From the NCBI RefSeq assembly GCF_005771405.1, contig NZ_VAUA01000014.1, positions 85,271-149,270 of the forward strand: 64,000 nucleotides of DNA, in the 5' to 3' direction. Below the pieces are notes generated by a model. The model was not told the DNA's origin, did no database searches, and saw only the letters and a program-made list of their open reading frames with translations. Positions 17,094 through 25,791 of this stretch are shown piece after piece. Both the position numbers and the translations under genes were made by a program. Source of the DNA: Parasedimentitalea maritima. Lineage in GTDB: Bacteria > Pseudomonadota > Alphaproteobacteria > Rhodobacterales > Rhodobacteraceae. How positions within the stretch are numbered: the stretch's first letter is position 1; the number at the start of each line of letters is the position of its first letter.

Positions 17094-17119
17094 AAAAGCC
17101 AGGCAGGACCCGGCTTTTT
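17094..17119. terminator. Bidirectional terminator between lacI and the dehydrogenase operon
   Basis: AAAAGCC (17094-17100) pairs with GGCTTTT (17112-17118). A T-run follows on the plus strand and an A-run precedes it. It lies directly after the LacI stop and 19 bp before the convergent Gfo/Idh gene end. Confidence 0.75.
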
Positions 17120-17137
17120 AGTGTTTTGGGTTGCTGA

Positions 17138-18271
17138 TTAACGGAAGATGGACGGTCGAGCATCTAACCAGGCACCACTGTCATTGGCCGAAGCTACCGC
17201 GGTGTGGACCGCAGCCATGGAGCGCACACCATCTGCAGCAAGCGGTAGGCCTTCGCGGGTTTCGCCGCGTATAGCATCTGCCAGATCGCAATAGATATTG
17301 GCGACGGCCAAGGGGAAGCCTTCTGGATGAGCAATCGATACACGCGACAGGCGTTGTGCATCCTCGTGCAGACCAGCTTCACCCTTTTCGATAATCTGAG
17401 TGCGTCCGCGAACCGGGGTATAAATCAGCTGGTTTGGTTGTTCGGATGTCCAACGCAGACCACCAGTTTCACCAAAGATCTGAATGTCAAAACCATGCTG
17501 ACGTCCAATAGCCACAGAGGAGGTCCAAAGACGGCCCACGGTGCCACCGGTCATGCGGAAGTTAACCATGGCATCATCTTCCAGTTCGCGGCTGGGGATG
17601 GTTGAGGCGAAATCAGCCGACAGGATTTCGACTTCGTCATTGCTGATAAAGCTGGCCATGTGCAGCGCGTGAATGCCGCAATCAGCGAACTGGCCGGACA
17701 CGCCTGCCATTTCCGGATCATAGCGCCAACGCACACGTGGATTGTCTGCATCCGTCGCATCGCCGTGGTGACCGTGGCTGAAATTGGTGATCACCAAGCG
17801 TATCTTTCCGAGCTCACCAGCCCGCACCATGGCGCGGGCCTGCCGCACCATGGGATAGGCAGAGTAGCAGTAGTTCACGGCGCAAATCTTGCCCGATTTC
17901 TCTGCCACACGCACGATATCTTCGCCTTCTTCGACTGTCATGGTCATCGGTTTTTCGCACAGCACGTTTATGCCTGCCTCAAGAAAAGCTTTGGTGATTT
18001 CAAAGTGAGTCGAATTTGGTGTGGCCACTGTGACCAGATCAATCTTGTCGTCGCGGATTTTTTCCCCGGCCAACATTTCCTGCCAGCTACCATAGGCGCG
18101 ATCAGCAGCGACACCCAGGCGTTGCGCGTATTCACGACCTTGTTTCGGGCGGTGATCCAGTGCGCCAGCGGTGAGATCAAACAGGCCATCTGCTAATGCT
18201 CCCAGACGATGTGCTGGACCGATCTGGCTACCTTCGCCGCCACCGATCATGCCCCATTTAAGTTTTTTCAT
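17138..18271 (-). CDS. Gfo/Idh/MocA family oxidoreductase
   Basis: This 377-residue NAD(P)-dependent dehydrogenase starts with the Rossmann segment WGMIGGGEGSQIGPAHRLGA, has the conserved CEKPMTMT Lys-Pro motif (about residue 110) and a C-terminal GFO_IDH_MocA_C domain. The insertion around HRLGA and the length fit the IolX/IolW-like or MocA-like inositol dehydrogenases. It is the last of three genes reading leftward from the operator at 20329. It probably oxidises an inositol stereoisomer or a keto-inositol. Substrate not determinable. Confidence 0.88.
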   Translation of the reverse strand: MKKLKWGMIGGGEGSQIGPAHRLGALADGLFDLTAGALDHRPKQGREYAQRLGVAADRAYGSWQEMLAGEKIRDDKIDLVTVATPNSTHFEITKAFLEAGINVLCEKPMTMTVEEGEDIVRVAEKSGKICAVNYCYSAYPMVRQARAMVRAGELGKIRLVITNFSHGHHGDATDADNPRVRWRYDPEMAGVSGQFADCGIHALHMASFISNDEVEILSADFASTIPSRELEDDAMVNFRMTGGTVGRLWTSSVAIGRQHGFDIQIFGETGGLRWTSEQPNQLIYTPVRGRTQIIEKGEAGLHEDAQRLSRVSIAHPEGFPLAVANIYCDLADAIRGETREGLPLAADGVRSMAAVHTAVASANDSGAWLDARPSIFR

Positions 18272-18283
18272 GATAGGAGCTCC

Positions 18284-19177
18284 TTATCTAAAGCCAATGT
18301 TTTCAAGGAATTCACGGTTTTTCCGTGCATCCCCAATAGGATCCGGATTCAGAGTTGGATCGCAATCTTGTTCCACGGTGCACCAACCAGTGAAACCGGC
18401 ATCCAGCAGAACTTGGCGAACCTTGTCAAATTTCACGTCGCCGTCGCCGAGATTGCAGAAAATGCCCTGTCCGCAGGCATCGTAGAAACCGGTGCGGTTG
18501 GCGATAGCGTCGGCTTTGACCTTTGGATCGATGTCCTTGAAGTGCATGTAAGAAATGCGATCCACATGACGCTTCATGAAGGCAACAGGGTCAAAACCAG
18601 CATAAGAATGGTGACCGGTGTCAAAGCAGATCTTCAAGATCTTCTCGTCCACTTCGTCTAGCAGGCGTTCCAGCTCGGGTTCAAAGTCCATAAAGCCAGC
18701 GGCATGGGCATGGATGCCAACGGTTAAGCCATATTCTTCGGTGCCGATGCGCGCGGTTTCGGCGATGCGGTCGCGATATGCGGTCCACTCAGCCTTATCC
18801 ATTTGCTCGGCCTCGGCAGCGCGACCGGCAGTGGGAGCGCGACGTGGCGAGATAGAATCGATCAGCACCATGTGCGCTGCACCATGTGCCTTTAGTGCGC
18901 GGGCTGTGCGGTGTGTGGCATCCAGTACGTCGTCAAAGGCCGCCGGGTCGTGATAGGGGCGGAACACAACGCCGCCGATCAATTCCAGATCATATTGGGC
19001 CAGAGCATCGCCCAGTTCGGCTGGGTCTTCGGGCATATAGCCAACAGGGCCCAGTTCAATGCCCTTGTAGCCTGCTGTGGCGCAGTCGCTGAGCACTGAT
19101 TTCCAGCTTGGGTTTCTGGAGTCATCAGCAAATTCCACTCCCCACGAGCAGGGGGCGTTACCAATTAGGATTGTCAT
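18284..19177 (-). CDS. Sugar phosphate isomerase/epimerase, IolE/MocC-like
   Basis: This 297-residue xylose-isomerase-like TIM barrel begins IGNAPCSWGVEF, a motif of the MocC/IolE-like branch. It has metal-ligand candidates in GIHAHAAGFMD (about residue 150), CFDTGHHSYAG (about residue 190) and YMHFKDID (about residue 222). IolE dehydrates 2-keto-myo-inositol, and no other IolE candidate is present in the cluster, so this is the best one. IolI-type isomerase or MocC function remains possible. It is flanked 12-21 bp on either side by Gfo/Idh genes in one operon. Confidence 0.8.
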   Translation of the reverse strand: MTILIGNAPCSWGVEFADDSRNPSWKSVLSDCATAGYKGIELGPVGYMPEDPAELGDALAQYDLELIGGVVFRPYHDPAAFDDVLDATHRTARALKAHGAAHMVLIDSISPRRAPTAGRAAEAEQMDKAEWTAYRDRIAETARIGTEEYGLTVGIHAHAAGFMDFEPELERLLDEVDEKILKICFDTGHHSYAGFDPVAFMKRHVDRISYMHFKDIDPKVKADAIANRTGFYDACGQGIFCNLGDGDVKFDKVRQVLLDAGFTGWCTVEQDCDPTLNPDPIGDARKNREFLENIGFR

Positions 19178-19198
19178 CTCGTTGTACCTTTCGGATGC

Positions 19199-20302
19199 TC
19201 AGAACGAGTTTATGTCTTGCCATTTACTGTCTCGGGATGAGGCAATAGCGGCAGCGATCACACGATTGACTTCCATCCCGTCGCGGAATGTTGGCCAGAT
19301 CGGGTTTCCGGTTTCGATGGCGTTCAGGAAGTCTCGCGCTTCGATTATAATTTGGTCTTGATACCCGGTGCCGTGGCCGGGGCCCTGACAGAAGGGTTGA
19401 TAATCAGGATGCGCCGGGCCGGTCAGGATTTTGGTAAAGCCGCGCTCGGCCTCGGGGGTATCCATACGATACAACCAGATTGCATTCTGGTCTTCCTGAT
19501 CAAAGCGGATAGCGCCTTTGGTGCCGGTGATCTCGTAGGCATAGCCCATTTTCCTCCCGGTCGAGATGCGGCTGAAATACATCTGGCCCATGGCCCCGTT
19601 TTCAAAACGGCACATCATCTGGGCGTGGTCGTCATTAGTCACATCACCGCCCGGCCGGGTTTTATGTACGGTCTCGACCTCGGCCATGACGCGGGTGATT
19701 GGACCCAACAAGGCCAACGCGCCATTGATCATATGCGGCGCGAGATCGCCCATGGTGCCATTTGCCATGCCGGTGGTGCGCCAGGTGGCAGGGGCCTTGG
19801 GGTCGGCATAGAAATCTTCGGTGTGCTCACCGCGAAACATGGTGATCTCTCCCAGTTCGCCGTCTGCGATCAGTTTGCGTGCATACTGGCTGGCCGGAGT
19901 GCGGATATAGTTGAAGCCAACCATATTGGCGCAGCCTGAAGCCTCGCCCGCAGCGGTCATCGCGCGACTGTCTTCCAGCGACGCGCCAAGAGGTTTCTCG
20001 CAGAACACAGGTTTGCCAAGAGCAAAGGCGGCTTCGGCCACTTCGCGGTGTGTGGACTGTGGCGACGCAATGACAATGGCATCGATTTTTGTATCGTTGA
20101 TCAGTGTGCGCCAGTCATCTGTCGAACGCAGAAAGCCATAGGCCTCGCGATAGCGTTCGGCACTCTGACTAGAGGAGGCGCAGATCATTTCCAGGCGCGG
20201 GCGCAGAGCTGTGTTAAAGACCGGACCCACCGCAGACATGGCCACTGCGTGAGCCTTGCCCATATAGCCGCCGCCCAAGATTCCGATGCCAATTTCCGTC
20301 AT
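19199..20302 (-). CDS. Gfo/Idh/MocA family dehydrogenase
   Basis: This 367-residue protein has an N-terminal GILGGGYMGKAHAVAM nucleotide-binding motif (about residues 7-22), CEKPLGASLEDS around residue 97, and an HMINGALALLG segment with the family catalytic His in the C-terminal domain. It is the promoter-proximal gene of the leftward operon, and its start lies 27 bp from the LacI operator at 20329. It is likely one of several inositol-isomer dehydrogenases in the regulon. Confidence 0.88.
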   Translation of the reverse strand: MTEIGIGILGGGYMGKAHAVAMSAVGPVFNTALRPRLEMICASSSQSAERYREAYGFLRSTDDWRTLINDTKIDAIVIASPQSTHREVAEAAFALGKPVFCEKPLGASLEDSRAMTAAGEASGCANMVGFNYIRTPASQYARKLIADGELGEITMFRGEHTEDFYADPKAPATWRTTGMANGTMGDLAPHMINGALALLGPITRVMAEVETVHKTRPGGDVTNDDHAQMMCRFENGAMGQMYFSRISTGRKMGYAYEITGTKGAIRFDQEDQNAIWLYRMDTPEAERGFTKILTGPAHPDYQPFCQGPGHGTGYQDQIIIEARDFLNAIETGNPIWPTFRDGMEVNRVIAAAIASSRDSKWQDINSF

Positions 20303-20328
20303 GTTTTAAAGTCCCGCTGAATTTCAGT

Positions 20329-20344
20329 TTGCAACCGGTTGCAA
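20329..20344. promoter_or_regulatory. LacI-type operator, second identical copy
   Basis: TTGCAACCGGTTGCAA is identical to the site at 15997-16012. It lies in the 119-bp divergent spacer between the Gfo/Idh operon and iolD, so one repressor bound here could silence both catabolic operons. Confidence 0.85.
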
Positions 20345-20421
20345 AATTTGTATCCTGAGATTCGAAATCCCGCAAGCTGCAATCGGCCTGCCGCTGTAAA
20401 ATCTGAAAGGGTCGCGTTGAA

Positions 20422-22293
20422 ATGACGACAGCACCAGACACCATCCGCCTAACCACTGCACAGGCTGTTATTCGTTGGCTAAGCAACCAGTTCATTGAGA
20501 TCGACGGTGAAGAATTGCGGCTGTGTGGGGGAGGCTTTGGTATCTTTGGGCACGGCAATGTGACGTGCTTGGGAGAAGCATTGTACAATGTTCAGGACGA
20601 ACTGCCGCTGTACCGTGGGCAAAACGAACAAAGTATGGGATTCGCGGCGGCAGGCTATTCAAAGCAATGGCTGCGTCAACGGTTTATGTTCTGCACTGCC
20701 AGCGCCGGGCCCGGCACCTCGAATCTTTTGACCTCGGCGGCTTTGGCCCATGCAAACCGGTTGCCGATGTTGCTGTTGTGCGGGGATACGTTCCTGACGC
20801 GTCTGCCGGATCCGGTTTTACAGCAGATGGAGAACTTTGGTGATCCGACCTTTGGTGTGAACGACGCCTTTAAGCCGGTTGTTCGGTACTGGGACCGCAT
20901 CACCCATCCGGCACAGGTAATTCAGTCTTTGCCAGCCGCAATTGCCATCATGCTGGACCCGGCAGATTGTGGCCCGGCGTTTTTGGGCCTTCCGCAGGAC
21001 GTTCAAGGTTGGACGTATGATTATCCAACTGTGTTTTTTGAAAAAAAAATCCACCGTATCCGCCGCATGCGCCCCGACACCAATGAAATCGCGGATGCGG
21101 CAGCATTGTTGAAATCGGCCAAGCGCCCAATGATCATTGCAGGCGGCGGGGTACAGTATTCAAGGGCCGCTGCCGATCTGACTGCCTTTGCTGAGAGGCA
21201 TCAAATTCCGGTGGTCGAAACTATCGCAGGTCGCGCCAATATGCTGGCAACCCATCCTTTGAACATTGGGCCCATAGGCGTTACTGGGTCGAACAGCGCC
21301 AATGAAATCGCCGAACAAACAGATGTGATTGTTGCTGTTGGCACACGTTTGCAGGACTTCACCACGGGGTCTTGGACGGCTTTTGCTCAGGACGCTCGGT
21401 TTATTTCAATCAATGCGGCACGTCATGACGCTGCCAAACATATGTCGTTGCCTGTTGTCGGTGACGCAAAACTGGCGCTGGAGGATCTGGCACGTGCAGT
21501 TGATGGCTATGAAACCCCAAAAGCCTGGACGGGGCTGGCGCAAGAACGACGCACTGCCTGGGATGTCTATGTGGCCGAAAATGTAGAAGTCGGGAACCGT
21601 CCGGCATCATATGCGCAGGCGATTGGTGTTGTGAACGCTCTTTGTGATCCACGTGACCGTGTCGTTGCCGCCGCGGGCGGGTTACCTGCCGAGGTGACTG
21701 CCAACTGGCGAACACTGAGCGAGAGCACGGTGGATGTTGAATTTGGTTTTTCTTGCATGGGCTATGAAATTGCCGGAGCCTGGGGTGCGCGTATTGCGCA
21801 GATGGAGCGTGAAGCTGACAAGAACACAATCGTGTTTGTGGGCGATGGCTCCTACATGTTGATGAACTCTGACATCTATTCTTCGGTGTTGAGCCAAAAA
21901 AAGTTGATCATTTGCGTGTTGGACAATGGTGGTTTTGCGGTGATCAACAAATTGCAAAACAACACTGGCAACGAAAGCTTTAACAATCTGATTTCGGATA
22001 GCCCGACGATCCCGGAACCATTTGGGGTGGATTTTGAGGCACATGCCGCATCGCAAGGTGCGATTGCCGAAACCGTGTTGAACCCTACAGAGCTGGGAGA
22101 GGCCTTTGAACGTGCCAAATCCAGCTCCAAAACCCATGTCATCGTCATGAAGGTGGATCCATACGAAGGCTGGACCACCGAGGGCCACACCTGGTGGGAG
22201 GTTGGCACGCCGCATATCACCACCAGTGATCGCGTGCGCGAGGCGCATGTCGACTGGGAAAGCAGTCGCAGCAAGCAGCGCAAGGGCGTGTGA
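20422..22293 (+). CDS. iolD: 3D-(3,5/4)-trihydroxycyclohexane-1,2-dione acylhydrolase (IolD)
   Basis: This 623-residue ThDP-dependent enzyme has the acetolactate-synthase-like three-domain layout. The N-terminal Pyr domain holds the catalytic-Glu region, the central domain contains VAVGTRLQDFTTGSWTAF, and the C-terminal PP domain has the metal/ThDP motif GDGSYMLMNSDI and LDNGGFAVINKLQNN. The last segment distinguishes IolD from acetolactate synthases. It hydrolytically opens the diketo-inositol ring to 5-deoxyglucuronate. It starts the rightward operon iolD-phyH-iolC-iolB-fba-iolG, with a 4-bp overlap to the next gene. Confidence 0.95.
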   Translation: MTTAPDTIRLTTAQAVIRWLSNQFIEIDGEELRLCGGGFGIFGHGNVTCLGEALYNVQDELPLYRGQNEQSMGFAAAGYSKQWLRQRFMFCTASAGPGTSNLLTSAALAHANRLPMLLLCGDTFLTRLPDPVLQQMENFGDPTFGVNDAFKPVVRYWDRITHPAQVIQSLPAAIAIMLDPADCGPAFLGLPQDVQGWTYDYPTVFFEKKIHRIRRMRPDTNEIADAAALLKSAKRPMIIAGGGVQYSRAAADLTAFAERHQIPVVETIAGRANMLATHPLNIGPIGVTGSNSANEIAEQTDVIVAVGTRLQDFTTGSWTAFAQDARFISINAARHDAAKHMSLPVVGDAKLALEDLARAVDGYETPKAWTGLAQERRTAWDVYVAENVEVGNRPASYAQAIGVVNALCDPRDRVVAAAGGLPAEVTANWRTLSESTVDVEFGFSCMGYEIAGAWGARIAQMEREADKNTIVFVGDGSYMLMNSDIYSSVLSQKKLIICVLDNGGFAVINKLQNNTGNESFNNLISDSPTIPEPFGVDFEAHAASQGAIAETVLNPTELGEAFERAKSSSKTHVIVMKVDPYEGWTTEGHTWWEVGTPHITTSDRVREAHVDWESSRSKQRKGV

Positions 22294-23132
22294 TGAAGCG
22301 CTTTACCGCAGAAACGGCTGACCCGGCTGAAATTGTTCAAGAGTTACTGCATGGTGGTGGCGCGGCTGGGATCTCTGGTTTGTTTTCGGCTGAGGATATT
22401 ACCGATGCACGCGCCATCATCATGGCGCAGTCCGAGCAATCTGCGGAAAAAGCCACTCATTTTCAGGGCGCCGCCGAAGAGGTGGGAAACCTGAACCTGC
22501 AGCGCCGGGTTTGGAACCTGCTGGCCAAGGGCGAGGTTTTCTCGCGCATGGCCACACATCCGGTTCTGATGGCAATCCTGCGTGACTTTCTGGGGACAGA
22601 GTTCATCATGGGCTCGATCGCCGCCAATCGCATTTTGCCAGGCGGCCCGGGGCAGGAACCACATGTGGATTACCCTTATTGGGATTTTCACAAGCCCGAG
22701 ACACATCCTGTTGGGTTCAATGGCTCGTTTCCAATGAATGCTCAGGTGTCGGTTCTGCTGGATCCGTTCACCGAGGAAAGCGGTGCTACCGGATATGTAC
22801 CGGGCAGCCAACGCGAGCTGCGTTACCCAACGCCAGAAGATGATTTTTATGGGCGTTGCGAACGGATGACCGGAGAGGCGGGGGATGTGGCCCTGTTCTA
22901 CGGAGTGACCTGGCACTGTGCGATGCCAAATAATGCGGATCATGATCGCAGTGCGGTCCTGATCCAGTACCTGCCCAAATGGGTGAAACCAATGGAAGAC
23001 ATGCCTGCAGCGCTGCCCCGGACCTTTGTGGATCAGGCCAGCCCGGAATTGCGCCAGTTGCTGGGGATGAACTATCCATACCCCGAAGTTCTGGACGCTG
23101 CCAAAGCAGGAAACGCGGAGGGACGAAAGTGA
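22290..23132 (+). CDS. Phytanoyl-CoA dioxygenase (PhyH) family Fe(II)/2-oxoglutarate oxygenase
   Basis: This 280-residue double-stranded β-helix oxygenase has the HxD iron motif in EPHVDYPYWD (about residue 128) and a distal His in VTWHCAMPNNAD (about residue 209). A downstream Arg in HDRSAVLIQY would bind 2-oxoglutarate. It overlaps both iolD and iolC by 4 bp, so it is a true operon member although it is not part of the classical Bacillus inositol pathway. It may hydroxylate or demethylate a modified inositol. The substrate is unknown. Confidence 0.85.
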   Translation: MMKRFTAETADPAEIVQELLHGGGAAGISGLFSAEDITDARAIIMAQSEQSAEKATHFQGAAEEVGNLNLQRRVWNLLAKGEVFSRMATHPVLMAILRDFLGTEFIMGSIAANRILPGGPGQEPHVDYPYWDFHKPETHPVGFNGSFPMNAQVSVLLDPFTEESGATGYVPGSQRELRYPTPEDDFYGRCERMTGEAGDVALFYGVTWHCAMPNNADHDRSAVLIQYLPKWVKPMEDMPAALPRTFVDQASPELRQLLGMNYPYPEVLDAAKAGNAEGRK

Positions 23133-24109
23133 TCCTGGACGGAATCAAAAAACGCAATTTTCTAGTGATTGGCAGGGTTGGAATGGATTTGTGCCCGGAT
23201 CCAGCAGGCACAAGCATCCCGGAGGCCACCAATATGGTTGTTGGTATGGGGGGCAGCAGTGCCAATATTGCTGCGGGACTTTCGAAGTTGGGGTGCAAAT
23301 CAGCGTTGGTGACTTCGGTGTCGGATGACGCCGTTGGTTGGTACTGCGAAGGCCAATTGGATCGCTATGGCGTAGATCGGACACATGTAAAGCGGATCAC
23401 CGGTGAATGCCGGACCTCGTTGGCGGTGTATGAAACACGTGTGGAGGATCATCAATCGGTGATCTACCGGAACAATGCCGCTGATTTTCAGATGTCCGTC
23501 GAAGACGTCGAGGCGGTGGACTACAGCCAATACGGTGCTTTGATAACGGCAGGCACGGTATTTGCGGCCGAACCGTCCCGATCAGCCGCGTTCCGGGCTT
23601 TTGAATTGGCGCGCGCAGCTGGATTACCGATCATCTTTGATGTGGACTATCGCCCCTACAGCTGGCCCTCGGAACAGGTTGCCGAGGACGTCTTGTCGCG
23701 TGCGGGTGCCTTGTCGGATGTGATTGTTGGCAATGACGAAGAGTTTGGCTTTATGGCCGGTGACATCAGTCGCGGCTTGGATAAAGCACGCGAGCTCGCG
23801 GCATCCAGCGCTGCAATTGTTGTCTATAAAATGGGTGCCGAAGGCGCCGTTACCTTTGCAGATCAACAAGAAACACGCACTGGCATCTATCCTGTCACCG
23901 CTTTGAAACCCACCGGGGCAGGGGACAGTTTTATGGCTGGTTTCCTGGCCTCTTTGTCAGAGGGACGTGAGATGCAAGTGGCGGTTTTGCGTGGATCTGC
24001 CTGTGCCTCGATTGTTGTTGCCCAACCAGGTTGCGCTCCTGCCATGCCAGTACCGGCCGAGCTCGAGGACTTCCTCGCCTCGCACCCCGGCCCAACACAA
24101 GCTTCATAA
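23129..24109 (+). CDS. iolC: 5-dehydro-2-deoxygluconokinase (IolC), PfkB family
   Basis: This 326-residue ribokinase-fold protein has the N-terminal substrate motif GGSSANIAAGLSKLGCKSAL (about residues 33-52) and the PfkB C-terminal signature PTGAGDSFMAGFLA with the catalytic Asp and anion hole (about residue 265). The GTG at 23129 is chosen because it overlaps the previous stop as GTGA; a longer open frame upstream lies inside the oxygenase gene. Phosphorylation of 5-dehydro-2-deoxygluconate fits the iolBCDG context. Confidence 0.92.
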   Translation: MILDGIKKRNFLVIGRVGMDLCPDPAGTSIPEATNMVVGMGGSSANIAAGLSKLGCKSALVTSVSDDAVGWYCEGQLDRYGVDRTHVKRITGECRTSLAVYETRVEDHQSVIYRNNAADFQMSVEDVEAVDYSQYGALITAGTVFAAEPSRSAAFRAFELARAAGLPIIFDVDYRPYSWPSEQVAEDVLSRAGALSDVIVGNDEEFGFMAGDISRGLDKARELAASSAAIVVYKMGAEGAVTFADQQETRTGIYPVTALKPTGAGDSFMAGFLASLSEGREMQVAVLRGSACASIVVAQPGCAPAMPVPAELEDFLASHPGPTQAS

Positions 24110-24120
24110 AGGACTAAACT

Positions 24121-24963
24121 ATGCATATCGCCCCACATGATAACAAAAACATCCCAATCGTCGACGTGGACAATCCGACGGTTCCGCTGAACTATTTCAA
24201 CATAGTCAAACTGAATAAAGGTGAGGCGTTTGAATATCAGGTGCCGGGCTATGAAACCTGCGTTGCACCAGCGACCGGGACGGTAAACATCGATGTCGAG
24301 GGCGTTAGCTATGACAAGATTGGCACCCGGACCGTTGACGTCTGGGATGGCGAACCCGAAGGTGTTTATGCGCCGGTTGGTGCCAAGGTAACCATCGTCT
24401 GTGTTTCAGACGAAACCGAAGTGTTTGTGGCAGGTGCCCGCTATAACAAGGTGCTGGACCCGTTTGCCGTGCGTGCCGATGAAATTGACTTGGTTCAATA
24501 CGGCAGCGACGACACCAAAACACATCGCAAGATTAAGCATATCCTGGGTCAAAAGCAGCACGGCCAAGTAGGACGTTTGCTTGTCAGTGAGCTATTTACT
24601 GTGGGGCAGGGCGGTTGGTCGGGATTCCCATCGCACAAACACGACACGGATCGCCTTCCCGATGAAACCCGTCACGACGAGACCTACAACTTCCGTTTCC
24701 GTCCCAACTATGGCTCGGGCGTGCAGATGCTGCAGCGTGAAGATAACAAACCGGGTGACGCCTACCACATCATGGATGGTTCAACGATCATGCTGGACAA
24801 GGGTTATCACCCCTGTGCGGTTCTGCCGGGTTATGAGATGTACTACTTCACGATCCTTGGTGGCCTGAGCCAGCGCTCTCTGGTGCAGTATTTCCAGCCA
24901 ACTCACGCCGCACAGCTGGACACCATTCCTGGCATTAAAGACATGATTGCGAAGTTCAAATGA
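24121..24963 (+). CDS. iolB: 5-deoxy-glucuronate isomerase (IolB)
   Basis: This 280-residue bicupin has metal-site residues in the second cupin, notably SGFPSHKHDTDRLPDETRHD (about residues 165-184) followed by DETYNFRF. It then has a His in YHPCAVLPGYEMYYFTILGG. It converts 5-deoxyglucuronate to 5-dehydro-2-deoxygluconate, the substrate of IolC encoded just upstream. Its length matches the IolB family. Its stop overlaps the aldolase start by 4 bp. Confidence 0.95.
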   Translation: MHIAPHDNKNIPIVDVDNPTVPLNYFNIVKLNKGEAFEYQVPGYETCVAPATGTVNIDVEGVSYDKIGTRTVDVWDGEPEGVYAPVGAKVTIVCVSDETEVFVAGARYNKVLDPFAVRADEIDLVQYGSDDTKTHRKIKHILGQKQHGQVGRLLVSELFTVGQGGWSGFPSHKHDTDRLPDETRHDETYNFRFRPNYGSGVQMLQREDNKPGDAYHIMDGSTIMLDKGYHPCAVLPGYEMYYFTILGGLSQRSLVQYFQPTHAAQLDTIPGIKDMIAKFK

Positions 24964-25790
24964 CGCTTGCAACACTGGCCGATGTCTTGCAACCCGCGCT
25001 GGCAAATGGCTATGCGGTTGCTGGACTGGTGACGCTGGGTTGGGAGGACATGCGCGCCTATGTCGCCGCCGCCGAAGCCGAGAATGTGCCGGTGATCTTG
25101 CAAGCTGGCCCTTCCTGTCGCGAACACACTCCGCTGCCGGTTCTGGGAAAGATGTTTCGACATTTGGCCGAGGAGGCTTCGGTTCCGGTGGTGGCGCATC
25201 TGGATCACGGTTACACTGCCGAAGAGTGCCGGGTGGCCATTGGGAGCGGGTTCACGTCGGTGATGTTTGATGGGTCACGTACTCCGTTGCAGCAAAATAT
25301 CGATAACACCGCAGCCATCGTTGATATGGCCCATGCGGCGGGTGTCTCCTGTGAGGGGGAGATTGGTTTTGTCGGTTATTCAGGCGGTGAGGGATCCTCT
25401 GGGACTGACCCAGAAGATGCGGTGCAATTTGCCCGTGAGACCAGCGTTGATGCCATGGCGATATCGGTAGGAAATGTCCATCTGCAACAAGACAAAGAGG
25501 GCGGCCTGGACGAAGCGCGCATTCGTGCGATTGAAGCGGTCACAACTGTGCCGCTGGTGATCCATGGCGGGTCGGGTGTGCCCGAACTGCAGCGTAGGGC
25601 GCTGGCGCAGGGTTCAAGAGTCTGTAAGTTCAACATTGGTACCGAATTGCGGATCGCCTTTGGCGATGCACTCCGCGAGGCGGTGAACCGCGATGCAACG
25701 CGATTTGACCGGGTTAGTATTTTAAAAGAAACACATGATCCGCTGGTCGCTGCGACTCGTCGTGTATTGCAAGCGTTCAAGGGGGCGTGA
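24960..25790 (+). CDS. Class II fructose-bisphosphate aldolase family protein (IolJ-like)
   Basis: This 276-residue zinc aldolase of the FbaA/KbaY fold has the catalytic-Asp and zinc-His segment VPVVAHLDHGYTAEECRVAI (about residues 75-94), the CEGEIG strand near 131, and HGGSGVPE plus FNIGTELR phosphate-binding regions. Its place between iolB and iolG argues that it cleaves 2-deoxy-5-keto-D-gluconate 6-phosphate, as IolJ does, giving DHAP and malonate semialdehyde. A general tagatose/fructose-bisphosphate role is less likely. Confidence 0.88.
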   Translation: MTLATLADVLQPALANGYAVAGLVTLGWEDMRAYVAAAEAENVPVILQAGPSCREHTPLPVLGKMFRHLAEEASVPVVAHLDHGYTAEECRVAIGSGFTSVMFDGSRTPLQQNIDNTAAIVDMAHAAGVSCEGEIGFVGYSGGEGSSGTDPEDAVQFARETSVDAMAISVGNVHLQQDKEGGLDEARIRAIEAVTTVPLVIHGGSGVPELQRRALAQGSRVCKFNIGTELRIAFGDALREAVNRDATRFDRVSILKETHDPLVAATRRVLQAFKGA

Positions 25791-25791
25791 T

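Noticed and set aside
17660..18196. 178-codon plus-strand open frame
   Set aside because: It lies wholly antisense to the well-supported Gfo/Idh gene, has no family signature and no ribosome-binding site; it is a shadow of codon bias.
21682..22248. 188-codon minus-strand open frame
   Set aside because: Antisense to the end of iolD, with no supporting motif.
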